A stretch of 64,000 nt of DNA, from contig NW_019091371.1 of NCBI RefSeq assembly GCF_001949145.1, positions 868,734-932,733 of the forward strand, in the 5' to 3' direction. Positions 49,196 through 60,790 of the stretch are shown piece by piece. A program made the position numbers and the translations under genes. This stretch comes from Acanthaster planci (Eukaryota > Echinodermata > Asteroidea > Valvatida > Acanthasteridae). Each line of letters begins with the position of its first letter. The stretch's first letter is position 1. The notes under the pieces are model-generated. The model was not told where the DNA came from, did no database searches, and saw only the letters and a list, made by a program, of their open reading frames with translations.

Positions 49196-51390
49196 CTACA
49201 CCTCATTTGGGACCAGCTTATATCCTGATGTTATCCTCGGCTGCAATGAACAAACGGCAGAAGTGCACACCTTCCAAGTCCCAAGTTTGGCCATTCCAGA
49301 TAAACTTGAGTGATGCAGTGAAAAGATCATGACTAAACTATTGAAAATTACAGAAACATAATACTACTTTGAGTAAGATATTTCTGATCCTATTATGGGT
49401 GAAGTTCACACAAGCATACATGTACTAACCCCTGTGCAGCAGTTCAATGACTGCTTCAGAAAATGCACACATCTTAACTGTCTTGGAAAGCTTCTTGACA
49501 GTCCACTGTGTGCACGTATGATCCTTGCATGCCTGTCATGTACAGAGCAAAATGATGGTGAACCAGACCTTTGAGATTCAGCTCTTGATCATGAGTCTCA
49601 GCTGAGTACTACAAGAATACTTTCATGAGGTGACAGATAAATGCACTTAATTGTTTTATACAATACTTGCATAAACCCTCTTCTATTAGAACAAACAGGT
49701 CCCGCTCATGTATTTGTGTCCGTCACTTTGTGTAATAGATTCATGTCCAAAGAGGTACCCACTGACAGTACTGTGCAATGTTAGACTAGTTTCCATCCAC
49801 ATATTATTTTACTCTTCCTTAGTCGGAATGAGATACATGTATATGAATTGGGGCAGGAATCGGTCAAGTGAAATGAAGTTAAACGGGTACCATTGAATAA
49901 AATGAATAACTCGATGATACGTTATCAACTTTCCACCACTCAAATGGAAGGGATTTATCCAGTTATTGTATATTATGTCATATCCAATTAACCCACAAGA
50001 AATAAATTCTAGAGACCCTATACACAGGTAATTTCAGCACAGACCTTCTCACAAGAACAACTCAAATATATATACAAGACTGCATTGTTTGTTTTGGTAA
50101 AATAAACACATTTGTAAGGAGTATTTAACCAGGCCCTCCAATCAACTAATACCTGAACACTGGTGATGACTTTTCGCAAGAAAAAGCTGCTCATAGATGT
50201 TTCATGAACCTGAACAATGCTACAACCTTGTGACTGTTTATCAGTAGAGGAGGGGTACATTAACACAGCCCACGGTACAAGGAGTGATACCATTTCTATT
50301 CAGGAGCAGAAGATACATGTACATGTAAAATTGTTCTAGTATCTGAACAAAAAAGGTGGGGAGACTGCAGTGTGGAATTCTTGAAGACTGCATTTCTATA
50401 TACTTTGTGTGACCTTTTCGGTCAAAATATAAAACTTTTTTAATATTCCACAGAGAAAAGTTTGAATGCAAATTTCAGAATTTATTTTCATAATTACAAT
50501 ACACACAGAACCTTTTCATAACCTAACAGCTCCTGTGCATATTGTCAAATACAGGTACTCTAATATGAACTTTTGGAGGATGCAGGCAGAGAAATAATTA
50601 GCAGTTAGTTGCCTGCTTCGATATTTGTGCATTTCCTTACTTCTGTAACACTCTTTCTTATTCTTCATCTCATGAAAATACAGCAGATGTGACGGTTCTT
50701 GATTACTTTTCATAAAAACTACAGTACACCCACAAATTTGTTTTCATACCTAAACAGCATTTTGTAGCATAATTCCTCCTGTGCATCTTTGGCTTGGTTG
50801 AGTACAACTCCGACATGTATATGTACAGTATATATCCCCTGACCAAACTTTTCAAAACTTGGCATGCACATTTACAAAGATATCTGTTTTCAGATCACCT
50901 ACATGTACATGTATTTTGATTCAATACGACCAGATTTTTTTTTCCACTTACTGAACACACTTACATGTATACGTTTATAGTTAAAACTTTTTCAGTTGGC
51001 ACACCCAATGGGAAAAGTTGACATTCTTAGCCTGCCTGTTTTGCAAAAGTGGACATTCTTCCAGATTAGTATGACTTGTTTAATTTTTCTCAAAATTATT
51101 GCAAAACATCAGCAGAAAAACTCAATCCTCAACAAAAAAGTACACTGAAATGACAGCAGAGAAAATGGGTGGAGTATCTGCACCCCCCCAAAGAAAAAAC
51201 AACTAATACCAAATACATTCCACATACATACACCTGTAATGTAGGAATGAACTTGTTCATCAGTTCCAGATGAAGCATGCTGTATCATCTCTTACCACTG
51301 TCCATGGAGGTCTGTCCCAAGCAGTCATCAGCTCTTCAAACAATGGTGGAACAGGGAAGGGGCTTGCACAATAAACTCCAACTTCATGCA
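49196..51390 (-). CDS. Tentative unidentified exon chain
   Basis: Five minus-strand open blocks with plausible splice borders are 51296-51390, 50750-50838, 50153-50295, 49430-49532 and 49196-49332. Blocks 3 to 5 join in phase and end in GYKLVPNEV and a stop. Blocks 1 and 2 also join in phase and contain PFPVPPLFEEL and LNQAKDAQEELCYKM. Blocks 2 and 3 do not match in phase, so a missing exon would be needed. No family was recognised. The first blocks lie only 87 bases after the GPKOW stop codon and may simply be its 3' UTR. The chain could be chance. Confidence 0.22.
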
Positions 51391-51476
51391 CTCAGCGTAT
51401 TATTTACAAATTTTGATAACATAAAAACAAAGCCTCTGGTTCTCACTGTCTCCTAATTAACAGCTTCTTGAACAAC

Positions 51477-54400
51477 CTAGTAATCTTCCTCATTGTGTAT
51501 ATTGCCAGCATATTCACATATGTCATCAAAGTCCAGTCTTTTAATCTGGTTCCGATCTCTCAGAAGTTGGACATCAGCTTTTGCTTTGGCTTTGTCTCTC
51601 TTCACCAAAGACCCCAACTGAAAAAAAAAGGAAAATCATTTTAACAACTTGCTATGTACAAATACAGCACATGTGTGACCCATCATGACAAAATGAGCAT
51701 AAAGTCACATTCCACTCTTTCCTATTTTGACGGTTCAAAGTCAAATATTAAAGAGGAATGAGTAACCCATCTCCTATTTAATTCCAAATATGGCAGGTTC
51801 ATATATATTTTAAAAAGTCATTTTCTCGGCAATTTTGATGACAGCATTTGTCTTTACTTGAGCACGCACACACTCTTTGGCAAGTCAAGACACCCCTTAA
51901 CAAATCACTGGTACACAATGGTAATGTAGCTTAACTGTAACCATAAAAACCATTGGTATTTACTAGTTACTAAATGGTGTCTGTGGTTTTATATGATGAC
52001 TGAATGGTGCTTAATGGTGACCCAATAATGTAACTGTACCTAATTGTAAAATTAATGGTGCTCAGTGATTTGAATTGACATCAACAGTACTCATACATGT
52101 ATGGATTCGTATGGAAACTTACACCCGTTTCAGATGGGTGTTCTAGAATCATGCCGAACCAAATGAATTGAGAGCAACTCGGGTGGATCCAATAAAATTT
52201 TGGTTTCAGACAAGTGTACTCTGGACAAGTTTCAACTTAATCTTAGCAACAAGTAGGCATTGGTTAACACTGTATTTGTTATTCAGATCAGCTGTGCCTT
52301 GTTCTTGACCCAGATTTACAAATTATGCTCCGACAAATTATGCTCCAAGGTTTGGCCTCTTACATGCCTACAGCCTTCTGAATTACTTTGACTTAAATAA
52401 CTTTAATAGGCCAGAGCCTTAATAATTTTTAACTTTAAGGCACAAATTCTACAAATTCTATACACAAGTCCCTTAAAGTAAACAGTTGGTACCATTATCA
52501 AACTTATCAAAATTGAGTTCTGACTTGATATTTCATTACAGCTTTGAAGTCATGCAATTCATGTCCCGTGCAATCTTTGCATTTGCACAAATTTCTAAGT
52601 GTTCTCCACGCAGAGCTGATTTCCCTTTGAATGGACTTTATTGAAAGCATGCAGGAGTTTGCCTTCCTCCATGTCACAAGATGTATTTTGTGTCGCAGAG
52701 TTGTAAAATTTGAACATCTTTTAATAGTTTGCAATAAGCCTGCCACTGTTGAATGGGACTCAGACCAGCCATCCAACTCCAGCAATCAAGATAGTGATTT
52801 TTTATTAAATTCCTCATAATGGGCAAAACCCATCATTAAAAATTCCTCCATGCTCAAAGGAAAATGGGCTTGGCACGGAGTTGACGAACCATGCACAAAT
52901 TTGTGTGTAAGAGTGAAGAGTGCGCTGAACACAAACAGTCAAGAAATACCAAACCACCATGGCCACACATGACATGCAGAACCTATCTGCCTACATGTAC
53001 ATGATGTATGTTATTGTTATAGTGCATAAACACAGCTCAACAAACAAATAACAAAAAAACTCCCATGAATGCCAAAGCTACTGTCATCATTATGGGTGGA
53101 AATTCTGGGGGATGAGAGATCCAATCCCCCCCCACACACCCACACACTTTGACCTGGAGGAATAACCAATATACATGTAATCACCCCCCACACACCCACA
53201 CACTTTTCTACCATTTGCTTTGCTGCCCTGAAAGAGCTGTTCTTGTGCATACATGATGATGTTCTCAAAATGGCCATTAAACATTTCGTGAGACATGCTC
53301 TGTTAAAATACGTTACCGGCTCACTGGAAGAGAATGCAGGGTATCCCCCAAAACATGCAACCAAAAAGGAACATTTACAATTTCTACTCAATGCTGCAAA
53401 CTTCATTTGAAGCTCCTGTTGTGTTGCAGAGATATTTCAAGTTATGTTAACAAAGCTCAACTTTGTTCTGTCTGACAGAAATTTACAAAATTTATCTTGC
53501 AAGTGTATGCAATCACTTAATCCAAATCCTACATTATCACACAACTAAGTTCTTTACTTCGTTGCAATTTCTTTCTCGTTTTAAACTTGATAAAACTGAT
53601 GCTCATTCCAAAAGGCAAAGGTTATTTCAAATTAATTAATTGTGCAGTTTCAGATTTGGCAGTTTCAGATTTCAATTTTTTTTTTTTCTGAGAAAACAAC
53701 TTCGGCTGATCTTATGCAGTCTGGTAACAAGGAGCTGATATTTTTGTACTTGTCACATTTCATAATCCTGTTTGTTTATGGAAAGATTTTAATCCTGTTC
53801 AGTGTCCTCTGTGTCTCTTTAAATGAGCTCATGTGTTAGTCTAGGGTGGTAAATGGAGTAAACATAGCCTTTTAATTCCTCCACAACACATTACTGAATT
53901 TAAATGAAACCTTCAGATTTGAATAAATAACATTCTAAGGTATAAGAGAAAGTAAATATTACTGTTGGCTTGCGTTTGGGGTAAACACCCTCTATACATG
54001 TACCTGTCCACTGTATTTTCCAGCAACAATCATGACACAGGCCATCTCCGTCTTTGGTATTAATGTCTCTACCATGCCTTGTTCAATATCTGTAAAAGAC
54101 AAATACTGTGGTTATCATCTTTCACTTGGTATACAGGTGTTTTGATGAAGCCTACAAATGCCACCTAGCTTAGGCCTTATCATCTTGACTGTTTTAAATA
54201 TTACTTTCCATTCCCAAAAGTCATTGCTTCTTTGGAATTTTATTTGAAAATCTAAAGAAAATATTCACCTGGAAATTACAACAAACATACAAAAATGATC
54301 ACGTGAAAGTGCTCCTGGAGGTTCCCAAAAGCTTCACTGTTACAAAAGGAAAAGTGAGGTTTTTCGAATCTTATGTTGATTATTTTTGCTGCAGGGATGA

Positions 54401-56697
54401 GACTTTGAATGACATGTGAATTAAGACCAGAAACTACAAGAAAGGGACTTACAATTCAGGTATACATGTAGGTGAACATTACATGTGAACACATTCTTGT
54501 TACCAGGTTATGGGGACAATGCAAATGTTGAAATAGTGTTTTGGGCACCAAAATGTTATGGGGACCAAAATTTTATGGGTTCTGACCTTTCTTATGAAAG
54601 AAATTGTCCATGGAAGGCCTACCCATGTATGTAAATGCATATGTACAAATCTGTAATTGAAATAGCCACCCCAAATAAAAAACCTTTTTATTAGGATGGT
54701 CTTTGTTACAGTTAAAACCACACAACAGTTACTCGCCTTCTAAAATCCTGCCATTTTCACTCTGACAAGTACAAATTCCATGTGCCACAACATCCACAAT
54801 ACAGACTTTGCTATTGTAGTATCTGCCCTTCTTGTACTCTCTGTCAATGAAACGCACCCTCAGATCAGGCCTAAGCCAACAGGTTTGGTACTTGGACTCT
54901 GCATTCCCAATATGGGTATCACCACTATTGATAATTTCACTGCAGAAGCAAAAATTTATGAACAAATTATATACATCATAATTTTGTATACATTATACAT
55001 GTACATCAAGAAAACAAAACTTAAGTTACAACATAACTGTTGCCATAGTTGCTCACTTAAAAAGAGATCATTCCTCTGAAAACTTTCAAAAGTAGATGAA
55101 ACACTATCATGCCAAACATTCCCTCCTCAAAATTGAATATTTTGCTTCTTACAAACCTTCTTTAGCTGCATGGCTGGCACACAGTCACTCTTTAGTGAAT
55201 AAATATGTTCATTGTGGCCTGCAAATATTGTCTTTTTCAGGAGCTCAATAAGAACTTGTGCACAAGTCAGACTTGAGCCAACCATGCATCAGAGGTCAAA
55301 TCGCAAGCTGGTCAAGGGTTACAGAAGATGAGCAGTGACAAAGAAGTGCCTTTGAGTCAGTTTGACTGAAAAGACTTTGAATTGTCTTGCGACTGCATGG
55401 CTTGTATGGAGGGTAGGCATTCACTGCATTCAGGGGACAAGTTCTTTTGTTAGGGAGATTTGAACTGAGTTGTGAGGACATTTCTGAGTCCCCACAATGT
55501 TTTCAGTCCACACAAAATAGGTGAAATGTCGAGTGTATGTCGCCACAACTATGGTGTGGGAGTACATGTAGTTGTGTGTGTTATTTGGAGTGGGTCTGAG
55601 TACAACTCACCACTTTTAACATATTGTCTTTAACCACATCCTGCTGGGGATCCCGGATCTGGAAACGTATGCTTTATACGTGTGGCTGGGGTCTCCAAAC
55701 TCGGACAAAGGGAACAGTGCCTTGTAACAAAAGACCACGCTGCTGGGCATTACCCACATTTTTTCGCTCTCAAAAGTGGAGATAAACCAGTCTTGTTTTG
55801 AAACAGTATACCACGGTTTGGGGCATTTAGAGCGAGCGGATTACCACCGGGGACAAAAGCGCTCCACCACCGCAGCGATGAGCCACACAGCACTGCTGCA
55901 TGCTAATCTGGCCCCTATTGAAAAGAGGTCAGCAGCGCACTGAACCAGGTTCGTGAACAAAAGAATATTACGTGGCACCACACAATCTGGGCTCTTTTTA
56001 CAACGCTGCAGACCTGGCTGAAATACTCAGGTGTCAATAGATTTTGTCTGTCGGGTTAGAGTGGACACCAGACATGCCTTCACGTGTTTGTAGGTGTCTG
56101 GTACATGAAGATAGGAATTTTTAAAGAATTTTGAAAACAGAAAAAAAATGATAAATATCACGCCCAACCATTATCAACATTGAAAAATGCCCCGGCAGGG
56201 AGTGGTTAATATCTATATGTATATTTAAATATTTCATTTGAATTGATTGTAAAGCACCAGAGCCTCTGGGAATAAGGCACTATATATTGTGAACAATAAT
56301 AATAGTAGTTGTCTTGTGATTCACTTGTACTAAAGAATTAATCATAGCACTACTTTTTGCACTCACCTCCTTGAAGTCTTATCAATTTTTCTCCTTTTTC
56401 CACATCTCTCCAGGCTTCTCTCCTTCCTGTCACTGTACTGTGTTTCAAAGGGCTTATCCTTATGATTCCAGTCACTCATCTTGTCTTCCCTTGGATGACC
56501 ATTTCTAGGACTCCCACTGTCTTTTCCTTTCACACTGCTGTCTCCATATCTCTCTCCAGGACTATCACTTGTTTTATTATGATTACTAGTTCTGTATTTA
56601 TTGGAGTCCTTGTCCTTACTGCTTCGATATTCACTCTGTCTGTAATCTCTCTGGGATCCTTTGCCTTGACTCTTCTCCCATCCTTTACTAAAATGAC
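51477..56697 (-). CDS. GPKOW: GPKOW, 3' four exons (partial; 5' end outside)
   Basis: GPKOW is a nuclear RNA-binding protein of the spliceosome that stimulates the DHX16 helicase. The exons on the minus strand are 56367-56697, 54737-54939, 54004-54089 and 51477-51617, about 253 residues to the TAG at 51477-51479. The first exon codes for a hydrophilic Ser/Lys/Arg/Asp-rich linker. The second carries WLRPDLRVRFIDREYKKGRY, matching the vertebrate WLHRDLRVRF region. The third and fourth form the C-terminal KOW motif (MIVAGKYSGQ / LGSLVKRDKAKAKADVQL) and a tail ending YDDIC-like DFDDICEYAG and NEEDY. All joins agree in phase, but the 54737 exon ends at a GC donor (GAAG/GCGAGT). The G-patch and first KOW were not found up to 64000, so they probably lie beyond the right edge. 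Confidence 0.88.
51618..54003. other. GPKOW intron, 2.4 kb
   Basis: It contains a low-complexity stretch rich in AATGGT-type words at about 51905-52070 and a doubled CCCCACACACCCACACAC block at 53126-53205. Overlapping open frames at 52507-52819 exist on both strands, but neither shows splice context or a known domain. Confidence 0.45.
53126..53205. repeat. Two C/A-rich direct repeats
   Basis: CCCCCCACACACCCACACAC followed by TTT occurs at about 53126 and again at about 53186, separated by a unique spacer. Confidence 0.8.
54940..56366. other. GPKOW intron with a GC-richer insert and LINE tail
   Basis: 55600-56210 is GC-richer than its surroundings and repeat-like (for example ATCCCGGATCTGG, GTGGCTGGGGTCTCC, CCCCGGCAGGGAGTGG) but unassigned. 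56245-56312 (GCACCAGAGCCTCTGG, AAGGCACTATATATTG, then AATAATAATA) looks like the 3' tail of a CR1/L2-like LINE. Confidence 0.45.
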
Positions 56698-58535
56698 CTG
56701 AAAAGGAAAGATATGACATTTATGTAACAGATCTGATTACCTACTGATTGGTAAGAGGTGGTGCAATCTTTGTATGCGATGGGAGTCAGAAAAGAATAGC
56801 TAGAGAAATTGATACTTGTTTAAGTTAAGCCTGGTTTCCATATGGTCGTCACCAATGCCAACAGCATGCAAGATGCCAAGACGCAGACAGTCAAGGAAGA
56901 GAACCTGTGTGATTCCAGCAAAACATTCGACAAAATGGAGTCCAAACTCAGAAAATGTTCACATAAGATGCCCTGTTAGGTGGCTATACTGCCTCTTGGA
57001 GACAACTCATGATCAAGTTTGATGTATTTTATTTATGGTCACATATATTGTTGACAATTGTGGCTGCATATGTTGGTATAGACGATTTTCAGTCACATGA
57101 TTTTTGACATTCAGAGTTCAATTTACACAGATGTGGACTGAAACGTGCCTTTGATGTCTCTCAACATTCTGGTATACACGATATCACCAATAGAAATGCA
57201 CTAATTCAAAAATGCACGTGTCTCCATGGACACGGTGTGCTTCCTTAAATGCCTCTGCCTGTCATGCTACATCATGTGAAAAACCTCTATAGCCAACTGG
57301 CATTGACAACATAGTTTTAAAAAAAAAAATTTTTTTAGTGAATACACGTTAGCAGCTGATGGCAGCAGAGTGCAACTGATGGACACTCCTCTGGATTGGA
57401 TTTTAGCCCAGTAGAGATTGCACGGAAGATGCTATTCATAAAGATGTGACAAGCTCAACTGAAAAATGCAATGGTCCTTGTTTGGTGCGGTCATTGATAT
57501 ACTCATACTGCTTATGCTGTATTGGCAAAATACATGACACGGCAAGAAACACTGAACTGTAAACATACTGTACAATGACTCAGGGTAGCCACTCTAAGTC
57601 ATAATTTTCATGAGTACATGTATCACTGCAAGAAATAAACATAAAGATACATTAACTCAGAGAAAGTTCTAACATGTCCGAAGACTTTATGAGTAGGCCC
57701 TTTTGTGGAACAAGCATATGAAGCATGAACTTTTAAGTAATGTTTTGATGCTAAGCCCATGCGAAGGATGACCACACTCCTGTTTGAAAGTTGTAATTGA
57801 ATTTAGTCTGGTTTTGTTTGATGAGCATGAAAGTAATCTCAATTGTAAAAACCTGAATCCACCTTCAAATTTATATGTTTATAAGATTCCTCCCTGAAAG
57901 TGGCTAGCATGACAGTGGCCCATTATCATTGGACTAAGTTTTTAAATAAATTCATAATTGGTAAAGTACATTGTCCTCTTGTTAAATGGAAGTTCCATAA
58001 TGTGAAATCTGCATACACCCGTTTCACAAACCCAAGACTTGGGAATATAACCTTTTATCCAATTTATAACTTGGTATTGGAAGAAATAGATATACAACAC
58101 TTCCATTCAAATGGCAACAAAAGATGCATCTTGGCTTCCTTTTGATCTTAAAACAAATGATTGTTTACACACATACACCTCAGGTTTTCAGTAACTACAT
58201 GTACATGTATCCCCCTATGAATGTAGTAACTGATTGCAATGTGCTCATTTCTGTTGAGTTCATCAGCAGTCTGTTCATAAGCAAGAAATTGGCAGATATA
58301 GTTGTTGATGCAGAAATTAAGTTTCACTTGAATTGCAGTGTGAGCAAAATGAGTGAGGTGAAGTATTTTTTGTGTGTCAAGAAGGCTCCTTTGCTCTACA
58401 CCATCTGGATTAACTATAAAGTGGGGATTGTTCCTTTCAATTTGTTTAAGAGAAAACATGTTTTCTTATAAGAACGTTGTTTCCTTGAGAAAACCGATGA
58501 AGCATACATGTAAATTGTTTATGGCAGTGATTACT
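56698..58535. other. Presumed GPKOW intron
   Basis: The next upstream GPKOW exon must end with a single G before the phase-1 junction at 56697, but no G-patch or KOW exon was recognised here. Open frames at 57.9-58.5 kb occur on both strands without splice context. Confidence 0.4.
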
Positions 58536-58714
58536 ACAATCCTGGACAAATCTCGTTGGAACATGCCTCCCCTCGCCCAATGTCAATGTTGTTTTCCATT
58601 GGGTAAGTTGGGCCCAATCTTGGTCCAATAAATGACGGTAACATTGAATGGGGAGAGGGGGATCTTTTCACCGTGCTTCCCACAAGGTGTTCAAATTATT
58701 TTGTCCAGGATTGT
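58536..58714. repeat. MITE family copy A, 179 bp
   Basis: It starts ACAATCCTGGACAAATCTCG and ends TTTTGTCCAGGATTGT, so its ends are complementary over about 15 bp. It is homologous over its whole length, in the same orientation, to 59311-59484. Confidence 0.85.
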
Positions 58715-59310
58715 TTGAGTTTCTCAGCAGAAAGTGGGTGTGATGCATGTGGGTCTGTGTCACATGGCAGGGCGGGGGGTTTGCCGCATTGCTGTTTAGG
58801 GCGCTGCCATGTGATACTGTAAGCATTAGGTGGTTATGGAATGGAATAAATAACGACTGTTATCCAGGTGAACTTTTCATCTGTTCACTGAAACTATTAT
58901 ACTACATTGAAGTATGTGACAAGAGAGGACAACGCGTTCCTTGAATTGGAAGGTGGATTGATGCATGTTTCAGACAGGACCATAAGATGCACTATGAATT
59001 GATTGGGATTCTGATATAGACAAGTGCGTCTGTATCAGAAAGGGCTAATCACGAATATCTGCACCCTCTTCTGGACGGTATTCGCAAATATTGAGTATAG
59101 GTCCAGTTTTCGGGGGAAATGAACCCCCACAAAAGACCATCTTGGGAAATGCTTGCCTTGCTTTCTCCTGCCAACCACCAATGATTTCCCTCCTCAACAA
59201 GGACAACGTGCAGCTTAGCCTGGAGGAGATAGTTGGATAACGCACAATAAACATACCCACCGTGTACACAAGCAATCACAGGTACAATGTAATAGGCGGA
59301 TTTTTTACAG

Positions 59311-59484
59311 ACAATCCTGGACAAATCTCATTGGAACATGCCTCCCACTAGCCCCGTCAATGTTGTTTCTAATTGGGTAAGCTGGGCCCAATAAATGACA
59401 GCAACATTGAACGCGGGAGACGGGGATCTTTTCACTTTGCTTCCCACGAGGTGTTCCAACTACATGTATTTTGTCCAGGATTGT
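59311..59484. repeat. MITE family copy B, 174 bp
   Basis: It has the same ends (ACAATCCTGGACAAATCTCA ... TTTTGTCCAGGATTGT) and interior landmarks (GGAACATGCCTCCC, GGGCCCAAT, GGGGATCTTTTCAC) as copy A, with small indels. The copies are 775 bases apart. Confidence 0.85.
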
Positions 59485-60384
59485 AGAAATGTAAACTGTC
59501 AGCAGTCACATGCATAGGCTTCCCATCCAAGGAAAGAAGGCATGGCTCCCAGATCTTTTCCAAATAAATGATGCTTTCCCCTGTCTTGCTATTAAATAAT
59601 AAACTTAGGCACCTTGAGCAAAGTTGTCAACTCATAAGCTGATCACAATCATCTTTACGTAGTAAGGGGAAAAAAGGCCCATGTACTGATCACATCAAAC
59701 GTTTGTGACAGGTCGCCGAAGTGTCATCAATGGTCCCATACCTGGTATTTTGAGGTGTGTCCTCTATATTTGGAGTGCTCCCTTTCAATTTAGTCAATGC
59801 GCCCTCGCTCGCCATGAATGTTCCTCGCTCTCCAGGGATGCCATGGTTTTTTGTAAATGCCAGTTTTGCTTTTGTTGTAATTACGTAACTACCTGTAGTA
59901 TATGTTCTAGAGTTTCTTTTGTAGCTAGGCACACCCTTTTGAGTTTGATCCATTGTCTATAGTATGTATGCGTGATTGATTACTTTGGGTTAAGACCACC
60001 AGACTCCCTCCCCTCCCTTTTAGCAAAACTTTTCTCCTCTCGGTAACACTGTTCACACATGCACTTGTCTACGGAACCAGTGGAGGCCCACATTCCAATG
60101 AGCACTATAGAAAGGATACATATTATAAACAAAATGTGGTATCATGAATACAGATGTCTATTTTACCCCCATCAGCCTCAAGATTTATTCACTAGTGCCA
60201 TGCCCAGGTCTTGGGGAGGGGCCAAAATAAGTTTTTCAGAAACAACTACTCTTATTTTAACAATGTTTTTGACATACATGTATCTCCTGAGCAGATCAAG
60301 GTTTTTCAACAAACCAGATATCGATATGACATCATCAGAAATAACGTGACATGCTTGCTAGATTGAATTCTTTTTCGAGATGTA

Positions 60385-60790
60385 TTTTTGCGTTGGGGAG
60401 ATGTTAATTTATATAATGGGTGGCCTTACCCAATGTATATACAGTCGAACTTTGTAATAAAAGCACTGTTAATACAAGATTCTGCTTATAACAAGGAAAT
60501 TTTAGGTCCCAATCCTTTGTTTTTCATTGTTTTCACTCCTAATAATACAAGGTTCCTGTTATAACAAGGTAATTTGCCAAGTCCAAAGGAGCTCTTAATA
60601 TCGAGGTTCGACTGTATTGATAAACACTGTGTGCTCAGTGCTTGTCCAAGAGTTTGCAAAAAATTCACAAACTTACTTGGGTGGGACTCAAACCCACGAC
60701 CTCCTGCTTACTAGTGCAGACGTCTTAACCACTCAACCAGAGAGCTTGCCGGGGTCGGCTGGCCGGCCGTTTCAAGATGCATTTTTGCAT
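60385..60790 (-). mobile_element. tRNA-derived SINE, copy 2, split by a MITE
   Basis: On the minus strand the head reads GGCCAGCCGACCCCGGCAAG, an A-box-like TGGTTGAGTGGTTAAG, then AGCAGGAGGTCGTGGGTTTG with a B-box-like GGTTTGAGTCCC. The tail resumes after the inserted MITE (60442-60614) as CCATTATATAAATTAACATC then TCCCCAACGC. The two boxes and spacing suggest an origin from a leucine/serine-type tRNA. It is homologous to the copy at 36.6-36.9 kb. Confidence 0.7.
60442..60614. repeat. Pogo/Tigger-like MITE, 173 bp, TA target duplication
   Basis: It begins CAGTCGAACTTTGTAATAAA and ends with the complement form TTAATATCGAGGTTCGACTG, flanked on both sides by TA. CAGT ends with a CGAACCTCG-like sequence and TA duplication are typical of pogo/Tigger elements of the Tc1/mariner superfamily. 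Confidence 0.82.

Noticed and set aside
52507-52819. Open frames on both strands with Cys pairs (CILCRR on +, CKCKDC on -)
   Set aside because: Neither extends to a recognisable zinc finger or has splice context. They are antisense to each other within a GPKOW intron.
59690-59962. Antiparallel 85-87 codon open frames that could be an upstream GPKOW exon
   Set aside because: The translation shows neither G-patch nor KOW features, and no suitable donor with the required phase was seen.
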